Shown here in pieces: positions 34,553 through 45,100 of a DNA stretch of 64,000 bases. The notes beneath the pieces are model-generated. The model was not told where the DNA came from, searched no databases, and worked only from the letters and a program-made list of their open reading frames with translations. The position numbers and the translations under genes were made by a program. This DNA is from Thermasporomyces sp036564245 (GTDB lineage: Bacteria; Actinomycetota; Actinomycetes; Propionibacteriales; Actinopolymorphaceae). Location: the NCBI GenBank assembly GCA_036564245.1, contig DATCKU010000054.1, forward strand, positions 124,001 through 188,000. The letters run 5' to 3'. The stretch's first letter is position 1, and each line of letters starts with the position of its first letter.

Positions 34553-35512
34553 ATGTCCACGAGCGGGGTCCGGGAGGTTCACCTGTCGTCGGACGACCTG
34601 GCTTCGCGGGTCCGGACGATCCGGTCGTTCAACCGCTTCTACACCCGCCGCGTCGGAGCGCTCGACCGGCGTTACCTCAGCTCACCGTTCTCCCTCACCG
34701 AGAGCCGGGTGCTGTTCGAGCTGGCCAACCGGGGCGGTGAGACCGACGCCCTGGCGCTGCGCCGCGAGCTCGGGCTCGATCCCAGCTACCTGAGCCGGAT
34801 CCTCGCCCGCTTCGAGCGAGACGGTCTGGTGCGCCGGGAGCGCTCCTCGACCGATGCCAGGCGACAGGTGGTGTCGCTCACCGACAAGGGCCGGTCGACC
34901 TTTGCCGACTTGGATGCGCGAGCCGTCGCCGATGTCACGGAGTTGCTGTCTGGACTCGGCGAAGCCGACCAGGAGCGTCTGGTCCAGGCCATGGCGACGA
35001 TCCAGGAGCTCTTGAGTGATGCCCCTCCCCGGGCGCCATTCGTCCTTCGTCCACTGCGCCCTGGCGACCTGGGGTGGATCGTGCATCGCCATGGCGTGGT
35101 GTATGCGGAGGAGTACGGGTGGAACGAGAGCTACGAGGCTCTGGTCGCGCGGATCGTCGCCGATTATGTCGATCACCACGACCCGGCTCGTGAAACTGGC
35201 TGGATAGCCGAGGTCGACGGGGAGCCGGTCGGCTCGATCTTGTGCGTACGAAAAGACGAGGAGACCGCGCAGCTGCGCCTGCTGCTGGTGGAGCCGAAGG
35301 CACGAGGAATGGGAATCGGCAGTCGGCTGGTCGAGGAATGTCTGCGTTTCGCCAAGCGGGTCGGCTATCGACGCATCGTGTTGTGGACCACCGATGTGTT
35401 GACCGACGCACGCCGAATCTACGAGCGTGCCGGATTCGTTTTGCAAAAGGCCGAACCTCACCACGGCTTCGGCAAGGACCTCGTCGGTCAGTGGTGGTCG
35501 CGAGACCTGTGA
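34553..35512 (+). CDS. MarR-type regulator fused to a GNAT acetyltransferase domain
   Basis: A 319-residue protein with a GGAGGGAG ribosome site. Residues about 15-155 form a MarR winged helix: FSLTESRVLFELANR, ALRRELGLDPSYLSRILARFERDGLVRRERSSTDARRQVVSLTDKG. Residues about 160-319 form a GNAT fold: FVLRPLRPGDLGWIV, ETGWIAEVDGEPVGSI, acetyl-CoA loop LLLVEPKARGMGIGSRLVEECL and IYERAGFVLQ. Such fusions are a known family, and the acetylated substrate is unknown. A palindrome in its promoter suggests autoregulation. A strong hairpin follows the stop, between it and the convergent esx genes. Confidence 0.93.
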   Translation: MSTSGVREVHLSSDDLASRVRTIRSFNRFYTRRVGALDRRYLSSPFSLTESRVLFELANRGGETDALALRRELGLDPSYLSRILARFERDGLVRRERSSTDARRQVVSLTDKGRSTFADLDARAVADVTELLSGLGEADQERLVQAMATIQELLSDAPPRAPFVLRPLRPGDLGWIVHRHGVVYAEEYGWNESYEALVARIVADYVDHHDPARETGWIAEVDGEPVGSILCVRKDEETAQLRLLLVEPKARGMGIGSRLVEECLRFAKRVGYRRIVLWTTDVLTDARRIYERAGFVLQKAEPHHGFGKDLVGQWWSRDL

Positions 35513-35541
35513 ACTCCGGCAAGGGAAACTGCTTCAAAAAG

Positions 35542-35580
35542 AAGAGGCCTCTGACCGCCGAATGCGGCCAGAGGCCCTCT
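35542..35580. terminator. Bidirectional hairpin terminator between MarR-GNAT and esx genes
   Basis: Arms 35543-35558 (AGAGGCCTCTGACCGC) and 35564-35580 pair with one mismatch and one bulge around a 5-nt loop. On the minus strand the hairpin is followed by CTTTTT (35536-35541), so it is a good intrinsic terminator for the esx operon. For the rightward gene it lacks a U-tract. Confidence 0.8.
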
Positions 35581-35606
35581 CGTTGATGCGGACCGATCGC
35601 ACTACA

Positions 35607-35897
35607 TCACGTGAAGAGCGACTGGTTCGCACGCTCGGTGCCCACGTAACTTTCCTCGACCTGCTGGATCGCGTTGCCGAGCTGAAGCAGGACCTGGTTC
35701 ATGTCATCAACCGACTTGTCCCAGGTGGCCTTGGCCTGGCGGTAAGCCTCACGGGCGTCACCGGTCCACTCACCGAGCTTGGCCTCGAGGGTCTGCTCCA
35801 GGTCTTGGGTCTCCTGCTCGACGGCGGCGTGGGCCGACTTCAGGTTGGCGTACAGGTTCTGCAGGCTTGCTGAATCCCATTGCGTGTAGTCACTCAT
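35607..35897 (-). CDS. WXG100 (EsxA/EsxB-like) type VII substrate
   Basis: A 96-residue helical hairpin protein. The turn carries WTG (LGEWTGDAREAYRQA, about residues 42-56), the WxG signature. The C-terminal end has a YxxxE motif (YVGTE, about 84-88), the general type VII export signal. It is secreted as a dimer, presumably with the upstream WXG100 protein, whose gene is 59 bp away on the same strand. A strong terminator follows the stop. Confidence 0.92.
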   Translation of the reverse strand: MSDYTQWDSASLQNLYANLKSAHAAVEQETQDLEQTLEAKLGEWTGDAREAYRQAKATWDKSVDDMNQVLLQLGNAIQQVEESYVGTERANQSLFT

Positions 35898-35956
35898 GAA
35901 AGGAATCCTCCTCGGAAGCTTTGGATGTCAGATGCGTTGTGGTGCCGAAATCAACC

Positions 35957-36265
35957 TCAGTGGTTCAGCAGGCCCTCGATGCTGCTGACGCTCTGCTCCT
36001 GCTCGGCCTCGGTCTGCTCGTAGGTGCGACGTGCGGCGCCCATCTTCTCCATCAGGTCGTTCTCGGCCTGGATGATCGTGCGAAGCTCCTCGTCGAAGCG
36101 AGCCATGACACGGCCGAAGGTCTGCGCGGCGTTACCTTTCCACGTGCCGAGCGCCTCCTGCTTGTAGGAGTCGAGGTTGTTCCGGATGCCTTCCATCACG
36201 TCAACCGAGTCGCTCAGTCGGTTGACGGCCTCCGCCATCGCGGCTCTATCTTGGGATGCCGACAC
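35957..36265 (-). CDS. WXG100 (Esx-like) type VII substrate, first of the pair
   Basis: A 102-residue protein from GTG 36265 with a GAGGAGG ribosome site. It has the helix-turn-helix plan with WKG in the turn (LGTWKGNAAQTFGR) and YEQTE near the C-terminus (YxxxE export motif). It is the probable heterodimer partner of the following WXG100 protein. It is the first gene after a 289-bp gap that separates it from eccB on the same strand and presumably holds the esx promoter. Confidence 0.92.
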   Translation of the reverse strand: MSASQDRAAMAEAVNRLSDSVDVMEGIRNNLDSYKQEALGTWKGNAAQTFGRVMARFDEELRTIIQAENDLMEKMGAARRTYEQTEAEQEQSVSSIEGLLNH

Positions 36266-36554
36266 TTCTAACCTCCTCGTGAATGCCCGGAAAACACCGA
36301 GCGTCCCTGTCGGTTTTGCACAGCACGAAGCACGAATTTGCGTGCGTGCCCTGGCTCGATGAGTGCCAGAGGAAGTCTTCTTGAACCCTTGTCCCGCTAC
36401 GGTTCCACCGGGCCAACCTCAGGTTGGAGGTGTTCCCTGTCGGGTCTGGCGCTCACGTGATCCCCACGCTAACCCGAGATCGGCGGCTTGTGGCGCCGCA
36501 TGCCCGCAGGGTTGTGGATAACTCCTCAGGAGATCGTCCTCGGTTCAGAGTTCG

Positions 36555-38072
36555 TCACTCAGCTGGCTCGCTCGGCCCGAATGACACCACCTGGTACGCC
36601 GCATCCTGGGACAGCGCGGGCCCGGAACGTACCTGTCGGAGCAGGGAAGGCGCGACCGGCATCGGGTCGACGTCGTCGTACCCCAGGATCCGCAAGGTGT
36701 CCATGTTGGGGACGGGGTACTTCACGCCTTCCTCGGTGATGATCACGTAGCTCACCGGGGCGACGTCGGGGCCTGGCTTCAGGGCGAGAACCGCGGCGTG
36801 GCCGGCCGGGATCAGCACCCGGTCGACCGCTTCCCCGTTGCTGGGCTCGTTCACCGAATCGACGGCGCTTTCGGGAAGGGTCCCCTCGGTCGTGATCTGC
36901 GGGTCGGCCCCTGGCTCGTTGTACCAGAGGCACACGGTGCCGTTCCTACTCCCGAGATTGACGAGCGTCGTCGAGTCCGACGGCAGGTCCGCTGACTGCA
37001 GGTCGGGGTCGGTGGGGCTCAGCTTGTCGCGGAGCTGGTCGGGCGAGATCTGAGTGGGCTCGCTCTGGTCGGTGCCGTCCAGTAGCTGCGCCACACCCTC
37101 GACGAAGAGCAGGTCTGCCTGGGCCTTGCTGATGCGGGCGAAGCCGTCGCTCGTCATCACGTAGTACCTACCGTCACCGGTGCTGAAGACCTGGCCGATG
37201 GCAGCCCTTTGCGTGGTTCCGTCGATGGTCTGGACCGTGAAGTCCGATTCGGCGCCTCGCGACTGGATGAGCGGTCCCTTGAGGGCTGGGCCGGCGGGGA
37301 CGGCATCGAGGAAGGCCTTGCCCACGATGACCGGCTCGCTCAACAGGTTGAGCCGGTCGAGTGCCTCGGTCCCGGCCGCGAGGCGTTTGCCGTTGTACAG
37401 CAGGTACTGGTCGCCGTCAGGCGAGGCAACCACCACGGCCTGCCTGCCGAGCGGACGGGCATTGAGGTCGGTGGCGTCCCGGCCGATGACCAGGTCGACG
37501 CTGATCTTCTGCTCTGCGTTGACGGTCTCGGACGTCGAGCAGGTCGCGAGGGGCGACGACTTGACGTTCTCCTTGCGAGGCAATGAGTTGGGCGCGGCCG
37601 GGATCCCGATCCTGGGTCCTCGCGGAGTGTCCTCCAACGACCTCGACGACACGCGGACGATCTCGGGTTCGGCGCCCAGGATGAGCCGCGCCGACGTGTA
37701 GTTGACCACCTCCACGAGGACCTTGTCCTCGCTCCCGTCGCCCGTGGCAGATGAGTCGGACTGCGACTGCTGTCCCGCCTGGCGCGCCCACAGTTCGCTC
37801 GCCGGGCGGTACAGGTACATCGCGTTGCTGTCCTTGTCGATGATCAGCGCGTTCTCGGAGTTCTTCCACTTGCTCGACGCCGTGTCGGCGAGCCATCCGT
37901 ACAGCGCCACGCCAGCGCAGGCGAGCACCCCGACCATGATCCCGGCGAACGTGGACGACGACACCCGCCGCATCGGCTGCTCGAGCGCCTCCGGGTCGTT
38001 ACCGCACATCGAGCTCATGACACGGCGCAGCAGGTAACGGTACGCCTGAAGTTGATCGCGTCGAGTCTGCAT
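36555..38072 (-). CDS. eccB: Type VII secretion membrane protein EccB
   Basis: The 505-residue protein has the EccB N-terminus MQTRRDQLQAYRYLLRRVMSSMC and one transmembrane helix (about residues 40-62). The large extracytoplasmic part includes IIDKDSNAMYLYRPASEL, LLYNGKRLA and the late VKYPVPNMDTLRILGYDDVDPMPVAPSLLRQVRSGPALS, all family hallmarks. EccB is a core subunit of the ESX membrane complex with EccC, EccD and EccE. It is divergent from eccE across 267 bp that should hold both promoters. It ends 289 bp before the esx pair on the same strand. Confidence 0.93.
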   Translation of the reverse strand: MQTRRDQLQAYRYLLRRVMSSMCGNDPEALEQPMRRVSSSTFAGIMVGVLACAGVALYGWLADTASSKWKNSENALIIDKDSNAMYLYRPASELWARQAGQQSQSDSSATGDGSEDKVLVEVVNYTSARLILGAEPEIVRVSSRSLEDTPRGPRIGIPAAPNSLPRKENVKSSPLATCSTSETVNAEQKISVDLVIGRDATDLNARPLGRQAVVVASPDGDQYLLYNGKRLAAGTEALDRLNLLSEPVIVGKAFLDAVPAGPALKGPLIQSRGAESDFTVQTIDGTTQRAAIGQVFSTGDGRYYVMTSDGFARISKAQADLLFVEGVAQLLDGTDQSEPTQISPDQLRDKLSPTDPDLQSADLPSDSTTLVNLGSRNGTVCLWYNEPGADPQITTEGTLPESAVDSVNEPSNGEAVDRVLIPAGHAAVLALKPGPDVAPVSYVIITEEGVKYPVPNMDTLRILGYDDVDPMPVAPSLLRQVRSGPALSQDAAYQVVSFGPSEPAE

Positions 38073-38339
38073 CGGATGTCCCTCGTACCCTCACTCGCCA
38101 CTGAACGACAGGCCGGCTGACGAGGATCGCACGGCCTGCCCTTCCTGGCGAGATGTGGTCATGGTGGTGCTGTGCGTCCGGCGCCCTGAGAGCTCCGCCC
38201 ACGTGGCGTCGTACGTGGTGTCGTGCCGTGGGCGCAACCCTCACGTGGTGGGTCGTCGGGGTTCGTGGGGGCGAAGCCCACACGGGTGGTGCGACACTAC
38301 GATATTGCGGCGAATCGAAACGGAGGGGAGACGCCGGAC

Positions 38340-39629
38340 GTGTCCACCGTACGCGCGCAACCGAGACCCCGGGCGCCGGTGGCGGCGTCTGCCCCGGCCC
38401 CTGCCCGACGACCGGCGCAACCCAGGACCGTACGTCTGCGCCGGCACTACCCCGGCCGCCATGTGGGCAGCATCTCGGTGGCGTCGATCGTGGCCTGGCA
38501 GGTGGCGCTCGGCTTGGTCGTGGCCGGGTACGTCTACCACCGAGGCTTCGGCCCGTTGCTCATCGCGGGTGTCCTCGTCCTGCTCATCGTCGCAACCTTC
38601 ACCGTCGTCACGTGGAACGGCCGCTCGTTGTGGCGTTGGCGACGCGTCCGGGCGGCTTACGCCAAACGCAACCGCAAGGCGCAGGTTGCGCCACCACACG
38701 ATCCGGCCTTGGCGCCGCTGCGGGAATGGTTGCCGAGCTTCGAGCTGGCTTCGGTCGCGGGACGCAGGGGCGGCCGGTCGGTCGGCGTTGCGTACGACGG
38801 GACGGGCTACGTCATCCTGCTGGGACCTGACCGCGAAGACCTGATCGCGTCGGCGGATCCGGTCAACGTGCCGTTGCGAGCGCTCATCAACCTCGGCGAG
38901 GCCGAAGGTGTCCGGTTGAGCGCCGCCCAGTTGGTGGTTCGCACGCTCCCCGCGCCGGCTCCGACGCTCGGGCCGTATGGAGCGCAGCTCGCCGCGTCGT
39001 ACGCCGAGATCAGCACCGGCTCGACTCCTTCGTCCATGTCGTGGTGGGTGGCGCTGCGACTGGAGCCCTCCCGTGACAGCACCGCGCTGACTCTCGACGG
39101 CACCGACCACGACGCGATCCGTCGGGCGCTGCGGTCGAGCGTCGGGTACGCAACCAAGGTGCTCTCGTCGTCTGGTCTGCCGTGTCGGCCGTTGGAGGAG
39201 ACGGAGCTTCGCGAGGTCCTCACCCTCACTCTCGCGGTCGACCCGCACTACATGCCGCCGTCTCGACGCGAACGCCGCACCCGCGAGACCTGGCGCACCT
39301 GGATGTGCGACGGCACGGCCCACGTGTCGGGCTGGGTGCGGAGCTGGCCACGGTGGGGGCCTCCGGCCTTGACCGATGTCCTCGCCGCGATGGCGAGCAT
39401 TCCTGTGCTGTCGGCGACCGCATCGTTGTCGTTCAGTTGGTCGCCGGAGAACGCGGTGCGTTGCTCGTCGTTCGTTCGGGTGTGTGCTCCTGACGCGAAG
39501 ATGGCGCGTACGGCGTTCCGCAGGTTGTCCCAGGAGGCGAGCAGGTCGGGAGTCCAGCTGGTCCGCCTCGATGGTGAGCAGTTGCCCGGCGTCCTCGCGA
39601 CCATTCCGCTGGGAGGCAGTGCGCCGTGA
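38340..39629 (+). CDS. eccE: Type VII secretion protein EccE
   Basis: A 429-residue protein from GTG 38340, which has GGAGGGGAG upstream. A Pro/Ala/Arg-rich start (about 1-35) is followed by two closely spaced membrane helices (about 45-90, SIVAWQVALGLVVAGYVYHRGFGPLLIAGVLVLLIVATFTVVTW) and a soluble domain of about 330 residues. This is the EccE layout, whose protein stabilises the ESX core complex at the periphery. Sequence similarity is mainly in topology plus segments such as RNRKAQ and GRRGGRSVGVAYDGTGYVILLGPD. The stop overlaps the next start by GTGA, coupling it to an unknown protein. Confidence 0.82.
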   Translation: MSTVRAQPRPRAPVAASAPAPARRPAQPRTVRLRRHYPGRHVGSISVASIVAWQVALGLVVAGYVYHRGFGPLLIAGVLVLLIVATFTVVTWNGRSLWRWRRVRAAYAKRNRKAQVAPPHDPALAPLREWLPSFELASVAGRRGGRSVGVAYDGTGYVILLGPDREDLIASADPVNVPLRALINLGEAEGVRLSAAQLVVRTLPAPAPTLGPYGAQLAASYAEISTGSTPSSMSWWVALRLEPSRDSTALTLDGTDHDAIRRALRSSVGYATKVLSSSGLPCRPLEETELREVLTLTLAVDPHYMPPSRRERRTRETWRTWMCDGTAHVSGWVRSWPRWGPPALTDVLAAMASIPVLSATASLSFSWSPENAVRCSSFVRVCAPDAKMARTAFRRLSQEASRSGVQLVRLDGEQLPGVLATIPLGGSAP

Positions 39630-40300
39630 GCTACTTCCCCACCATCCCGTCCCACGAGGCTTACGCCGAAGACCTCTCACACCTCACGCTCACGCTGCCG
39701 GCCGCGGGTCTGGTGCTGGGCTCCGGCAACGGGCCGGCCGGCACGTTGGTGGTCCGGCTGTTCCGCAGCGATCCGGTACGGATCTGCGTGGTGTCCGTCG
39801 GTCAGCTCGCGCAGCTCATCGCGTACCGCGCGCTCGCTGTCGGCGCGCACGTCACGGTCGTGACCGACGCGGTGGCGGCCTGGGGCCGGCTGGTGTCGGC
39901 GGTGCCGCGCGGGCCTGGTTGGCTCACGGTCTTGCCGACCGGTGCTCGGGTGACGGCGACGGGAAGCTTGGCGCGACCGTCGCTCGTGATCGACGCGACG
40001 CGGGACCATCAGGCGTTGCCGCGTTGGGAGCAGGGTGACTGGCAGACGTTCCTCTCCGTTCAGTCCACTCTCGAGGCGAACGACGAGACGCGGCTTCGTT
40101 CGTACGATCTGCTGGTGACACAGCGGCTGAGTCCAGAGGCCGCAGAGGTGGCGCGGCGCGGATTCGGTCTGGCTCAGGACAGGGCGCAGTGGCTGCGTGA
40201 CATGCCGCCGGGCGTGGTGGCCGTCGCGGCGGCCGGTCAGGTGGCTTTCGGTCAGCTCAGCCTGAGCACGATGGAGCAGCGCCTGTTCATCAACCGCTAG
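39626..40300 (+). CDS. Unknown protein coupled to eccE in the type VII locus
   Basis: The 224-residue protein starts with GTG overlapping the eccE stop (GTGA). It has no signal or membrane helix. The pattern of alternating strands and helices (AAGLVLGSGNGPAGTLVVRLF, RICVVSVGQLAQLIAYRALAVGAHVTVVTDAV, LVIDATRDHQALP) looks like a Rossmann-type domain, but no Walker A or other nucleotide motif is present. The C-terminal helix-rich part ends SLSTMEQRLFINR. I recognise no family. Tight coupling to eccE suggests a cytosolic assembly or regulatory partner of the ESX complex, which is inference. Confidence 0.75.
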   Translation: MSYFPTIPSHEAYAEDLSHLTLTLPAAGLVLGSGNGPAGTLVVRLFRSDPVRICVVSVGQLAQLIAYRALAVGAHVTVVTDAVAAWGRLVSAVPRGPGWLTVLPTGARVTATGSLARPSLVIDATRDHQALPRWEQGDWQTFLSVQSTLEANDETRLRSYDLLVTQRLSPEAAEVARRGFGLAQDRAQWLRDMPPGVVAVAAAGQVAFGQLSLSTMEQRLFINR

Positions 40301-40357
40301 TCCACCTCGATCTCGGGCGCTTGAAGCGTGCGCATTGCCTTACGTCCTAGGCGTTTC

Positions 40358-40420
40358 GGAGGTGCACCATGTGTCGGCACGTAGTGCACCTCCGACGGAC
40401 GTAGTGCACATGGTCATTTT
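40358..40420 (-). repeat. Full-length 61-nt core-plus-hairpin repeat (copy 2)
   Basis: On the minus strand it reads AATGACCATGTGCACTACG, a 6-nt spacer and a 36-nt hairpin ending at 40358. The outer stem here is GGAGG/CCTCC instead of GGGGG/CCCCC, a compensated change relative to the other copies. It starts about 10 nt past the eccD stop in the gene's direction. Confidence 0.9.
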
Positions 40421-40429
40421 GGGAGCGGC

Positions 40430-41827
40430 TCAGCCGAAGAGGTCGAGGATGCCGCGGTAGACGCCGATGGCGCCCAGCGCGAGCGGCACCACCGACAGGA
40501 GCACGATGACCTCGAGCAGGTCGGTGGCTCGTCCCCAGTACGGCGACAGCCGGCGGCCCGGCATCGTCACCGCCCACACGCCCAGGATGGCGGCGACCAG
40601 CAGGCACGGAAGGCCACCGGCGAACAGGATCAGCAGCGCCTCGTCGGTCTTCGTGAGGCCGTACGCCACCAGCGCGACGCACGCGACACCGCCGCCGATG
40701 AGCCAGCGGCGGTGCGTGCGGCCTCTGAAGTGTCGCGACCGCAGCGCCAAGGCGAGCCCGGTGACACCGGTGAGCGCGACACCGAACACGCCGCCCGATC
40801 GGATGAGGTAGATGCCGCCGATCACGCACACGACCGTGCTGGCGCCGATGAGGGCGGCGACCAGCTTGTCGGCGGTGACGGCCTGTTGGAGCACGGTGGG
40901 GCCGGGGAGGACGTCGGTCTGCCGGCGCAAGTCCTCTGCGCTCGTGGGAAGTTGCGGCAAGGGCAGCTTCGCCAGCCTGGCGCAGAGTGTGGGCAGGAAG
41001 GGTACGCAGGCCAGAGCCACCGTGACCGAAACGCCAGCCGCGACAGGCGTTCCGTTCGGCCAGATGAGCACCGCGGCGCTACAGATGGCGCCGACCAGGG
41101 CCACCATGGCGGCGGCGAAGAACCCGTCCCAGCCCGAGACAATGGCGACCGCGGCGAGAGTTGACATGAGCAAGGCGAGCCCGCAGGCCATGAGAAGCTG
41201 TGCGGCACCGAAGCTACCGATCTCCAGCCGTTGTCCACCGAGCGCGACCAGGCCACCGAGCCAGCCATAGCCCACCGCGGCTGCACCGAGCATGGCACCG
41301 ACGCCGGTTTGGCCGAACGCCCGGGCCAAGGCGGTGCCGGTCCCCAGCAGGACGACAGATGTCAGCAAGGTGACGACGCTCGGGAACAGCCAGGGCGGAC
41401 CGCTCTGCAGGACGACCAGGCCACCCATGAGGAAGAACGCCGTCGCCACGACGATGGCGGTGTTGCGCGCATCGGACGGCTGCCAGGCGGCCCGACGCTC
41501 CCGTGTCGCAACCGAGATGGCGTCGGCCACGTCGTCGAAGGTGAATTCCGGAAGCGCGGTCTCGCGGTGGCGCAGATGGAGGATGTCACCGTCGCGAATC
41601 CCGAGCCCGGAAAGCGCGAGCGACGGGTCGAAGGGCTGCTCACCGAGTCGCTGCAGGACCCAACCACCACGCAAGAATGCGGGGTCCTCAGGGTCCTCGC
41701 CCGCGTGCCGGAGCAGGGTGGGGAGCAGGTCGGACAGCGGTGTGTCCGTGGGCAGCGCGAGGTCCATCCGGGTACGCGGCGCGACGACGGTCACCCGGCA
41801 CAGCTCGACGCCGCTGTTCGCCTCCAT
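40430..41827 (-). CDS. eccD: Type VII secretion membrane protein EccD
   Basis: A 465-residue protein from ATG 41827, preceded by GAGGAGA. An N-terminal ubiquitin-like domain (about 1-90: CRVTVVAPRTRMDLALPTDTPLSDLLPTLLRHAG, LSGLGIRDGDILHLRH) is followed by eleven transmembrane helices, with little between them. EccD dimers line the proposed channel region of the ESX complex. It is transcribed leftward, divergent from eccC across about 300 bp. A full repeat element lies directly after its stop. Confidence 0.93.
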   Translation of the reverse strand: MEANSGVELCRVTVVAPRTRMDLALPTDTPLSDLLPTLLRHAGEDPEDPAFLRGGWVLQRLGEQPFDPSLALSGLGIRDGDILHLRHRETALPEFTFDDVADAISVATRERRAAWQPSDARNTAIVVATAFFLMGGLVVLQSGPPWLFPSVVTLLTSVVLLGTGTALARAFGQTGVGAMLGAAAVGYGWLGGLVALGGQRLEIGSFGAAQLLMACGLALLMSTLAAVAIVSGWDGFFAAAMVALVGAICSAAVLIWPNGTPVAAGVSVTVALACVPFLPTLCARLAKLPLPQLPTSAEDLRRQTDVLPGPTVLQQAVTADKLVAALIGASTVVCVIGGIYLIRSGGVFGVALTGVTGLALALRSRHFRGRTHRRWLIGGGVACVALVAYGLTKTDEALLILFAGGLPCLLVAAILGVWAVTMPGRRLSPYWGRATDLLEVIVLLSVVPLALGAIGVYRGILDLFG

Positions 41828-42130
41828 GTTGATCTCCTCAGCCCGGTCGTGCACTCGTCATGACGATGCCCGTAGCAGAAAAGTAGACGAACCCGGAGAT
41901 TACCGAGTTCTTGGTGCGGTGGCTGCTTCGGTACATCGCGTGACCCGCTCAGCGGGAGCTCGACGCGTGCATGTATGCAAGCGGTGGCCGCAGGGGTTCG
42001 CTCAAGATCGTGCACCCGGCTAGCATCGTTTTGACACGGTTCGTCGACGACACGACGTGGTGGGATCGCCACCGACCACCGATCAGCTGACGGCTGACCG
42101 ACGCATGAGGGCCGAAGCGAGGTCACGCAG

Positions 42131-45100
42131 ATGAGCACAGTGCTCTACCGCCGCGCCGGGCGTAAGCCCCCGCCTGCGATGCCGAAGGGCGAAGTGCTGT
42201 TCGAGCCACCGCCCGAGCTGCCCGAGGTGACCCCGACCGGAGCGATGCAGCGGATGTTCGGCATCCTGCCGATGCTCGGCGGCGGCGCGGTCATGGCGTT
42301 CATGCTGAGCAGCAACATGGGCGGCCAGAACAGCATGCGCGTGATCATGGCCGGGGTCATGGGCGTCTCGATGGCCGGCATGTACCTCAGCCAGCTCGGT
42401 GGCGGCGGTCGCGGCGGAGAGCGCAAGCACCAGATCGACGCCGCCCGGCGTGACTACCTCCGCTACCTCGCCCAGCTCCGCAAGCGCGTCCGCACGGCGG
42501 CGAACCGGCAGCGCGAGGCCCTCGAATGGCGCTATCCGGACCCCGACTCGCTGTGGATCCTGCCGCTTTCCAAACGGCTCTGGGAGCGCCGCACAACTGA
42601 CAACGACTTCGCGCACGTCCGCGTCGGGCGCGGTGAGCAACGCTTCGTGTTGCAGTTGATCGCCCCCGAGACCAAACCGGTCGAGGACCTCGAACCGGTG
42701 TCGGCCGGTGCGCTGCGGCGGTTCATCCAGACCTACCGCACGGTGCCCGACGTGCCGATCGCCATGAATCTGCGGGCCTTCGCGCACGTCCGCATGGACG
42801 GCGACCCCAAGGCGGTCCGCGACCTGGCCCGCGCGATGATCGCCCACCTGGCGGCGTTCCACGCACCTCACGAGATGGTGATCGCCACCTGTCTCGCCCC
42901 CGACCGACGCGCCGAGTGGGACTGGATCAAGTGGCTTCCTCACGCGCTGCACCCCACGGCGACCGACGGCGCGGGACACGTGCGGTTGGTGAGCTCCTCG
43001 CTCGCCGAGCTCGAACGCATGCTGTTCGACCAGATCGGCAACCGTCCGCTGTTCTCCCCTTCAGCCAAGCCGCTCACCGACCAGCCCCACATCATCGTCC
43101 TGACCGATGGCGGACATGCGAGCCACGACGCGCGGTTCATCACCTCGCCCTTGTCGGGCGTCACCGTCATCGACGTGGCGGGGAACGCGGTACGGCACTT
43201 CGGCGAGGGCGTGATGCATCTCCGCGTGACGCCGGACGAGGTCTACCACGTCACGTTGGAGGTCGACGGTACCCAGAACGAGACCCTTCTCGGGCGGCCG
43301 GACGACTGCTCGCTCAGCCAGGCCGAGTCGTTCGCCCGGCAGCTTGCGCCGCTGCGGTCCGCCCAGCCTGGTGTGGTCGGTGCAGTCGAGGACGAGGAGA
43401 TCGGGGAAGAGGAAGAGGTCCACCACGAGCTCGAGCTCATGAGCCTGCTCGGCATCCCCGACGCGTACAACCTCGATCCCGAGGTGATCTGGAAGCCACG
43501 GCCACGCGAGCAACGGCTGCGGATCCCGTTCGGTTTGACACCTGAAGGCCGACCGGTCGAGCTCGACATCAAGGAGTCGGCGCAGGGAGGTATGGGTCCG
43601 CACGGTCTGGTGATCGGTGCGACGGGTTCCGGTAAGTCGGAGGTGCTCCGGACCCTCGTCCTCGGCCTCGCAGTCACCCACTCGCCTGACGTCCTCAACT
43701 TCGTCCTCGTCGACTTCAAGGGTGGTGCGACGTTCCTCGGCTTGGACAGCCTGCCGCACGTCTCGGCGGTCATCACCAACCTCGAGGAAGAGCTCATCCT
43801 GGTCGACCGGATGCAGGACGCGCTCGCCGGTGAGATGAACCGCCGGCAGGAGCTGCTCCGCGACGCCGGCAACTACGGTTCGTTGCGCGACTACGAAGAA
43901 GACCGGGCCAAGGGCAAGCCGCTCGACCCGTTGCCCACGCTGTGGATCGTGGTCGACGAGTTCTCCGAGCTGCTGTCGGCCAAGCCGGAGTTCATCGACC
44001 TCTTCGTGATGATCGGTCGACTGGGCCGAAGCCTCGGCGTCCACCTGCTGCTTGCCTCGCAGCGACTGGAGGAGGGGAAGCTCCGCGGGCTCGACACGCA
44101 CCTGTCGTACCGCATCGGTCTGCGAACGTTCTCCGCCGGTGAGAGCCGGGTCGTGCTCGGTGTGCCCGACGCGTACGAGCTGCCACGAGAACCCGGTGGC
44201 GGTTACCTCAAGGTCGGCACCGACGACCTCATCCGGTTCAAGGCCTGCTACGTGGGTGCTGTCTACGAGCCGCCGAGCATGCGTGCGGCAGGTCAGAAGC
44301 GACCGCCCAAGCCCGGCGAGCGGCGGTGGGTGCCCGAGGTCACCGCGTACACGACCGACTGGGTGGAGCCGAAGATCGTCGAGATCCCGCCCGATGCGGA
44401 GATGGACGAGACCTCGACGCACCTCACCTTGACCCAGCAGAACCGCGAGCCGAAGGTGCTGGTCGATCTCGTCGTCGAGCAGCTGCAGCACATGGGCCGG
44501 CAGGCCCACCAGGTGTGGCTCCCGCCGCTCGACGAGCCGCCGACGATCGACCAGCTGCTCCCCGGCCCGATCGAGGTGCACCCCAACCACGGCCTCACGG
44601 TCAACTGGGAGGGTCGCGGGTCGCTGGCCGCGCCGGTCGCTCTTGTCGACAAGCCCTACTACCAGAGGCGCGACCCGCTGTGGCTGGACCTCTCGGGTAC
44701 TGGCGGCCACGTCGGCATCGTCGGAAGCCCGCAGAGCGGTAAGAGCACCCTGCTCCGAAGCCTCATCGCGGCGTATGCGCTCACCCATCGGCCGGACGAG
44801 GTGCAGTTCTACTGTCTCGACTTCGGTGGTGGCACGCTGCCGTCCATGCTCGGCCTCCCGCACATGGGTGGTGTGGCGACCCGGCTCGATCCCGACGCCA
44901 TCCGGCGTACCGTCGGCGAGATGACCACGCTGCTGGAGCAGCGGGAGCGGGCGTTCACCGACGCCGGCATCGACTCCATCGCCACCTATCGTCGGCTGCG
45001 CCGCGAGGGCCGGATCGCTCCCGACCGGTTCGCTTCCGACGTGTTCCTGGTGGTCGACGGCTGGGGTACGGTGCGTGCCGAGCACGAGGCCCTCGAGCAG

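Noticed and set aside
38140..38165. Additional AATGACCA-like core between eccB and eccE
   Set aside because: Only CATGACCACA is present on the minus strand, too different from the core and not at a gene end.
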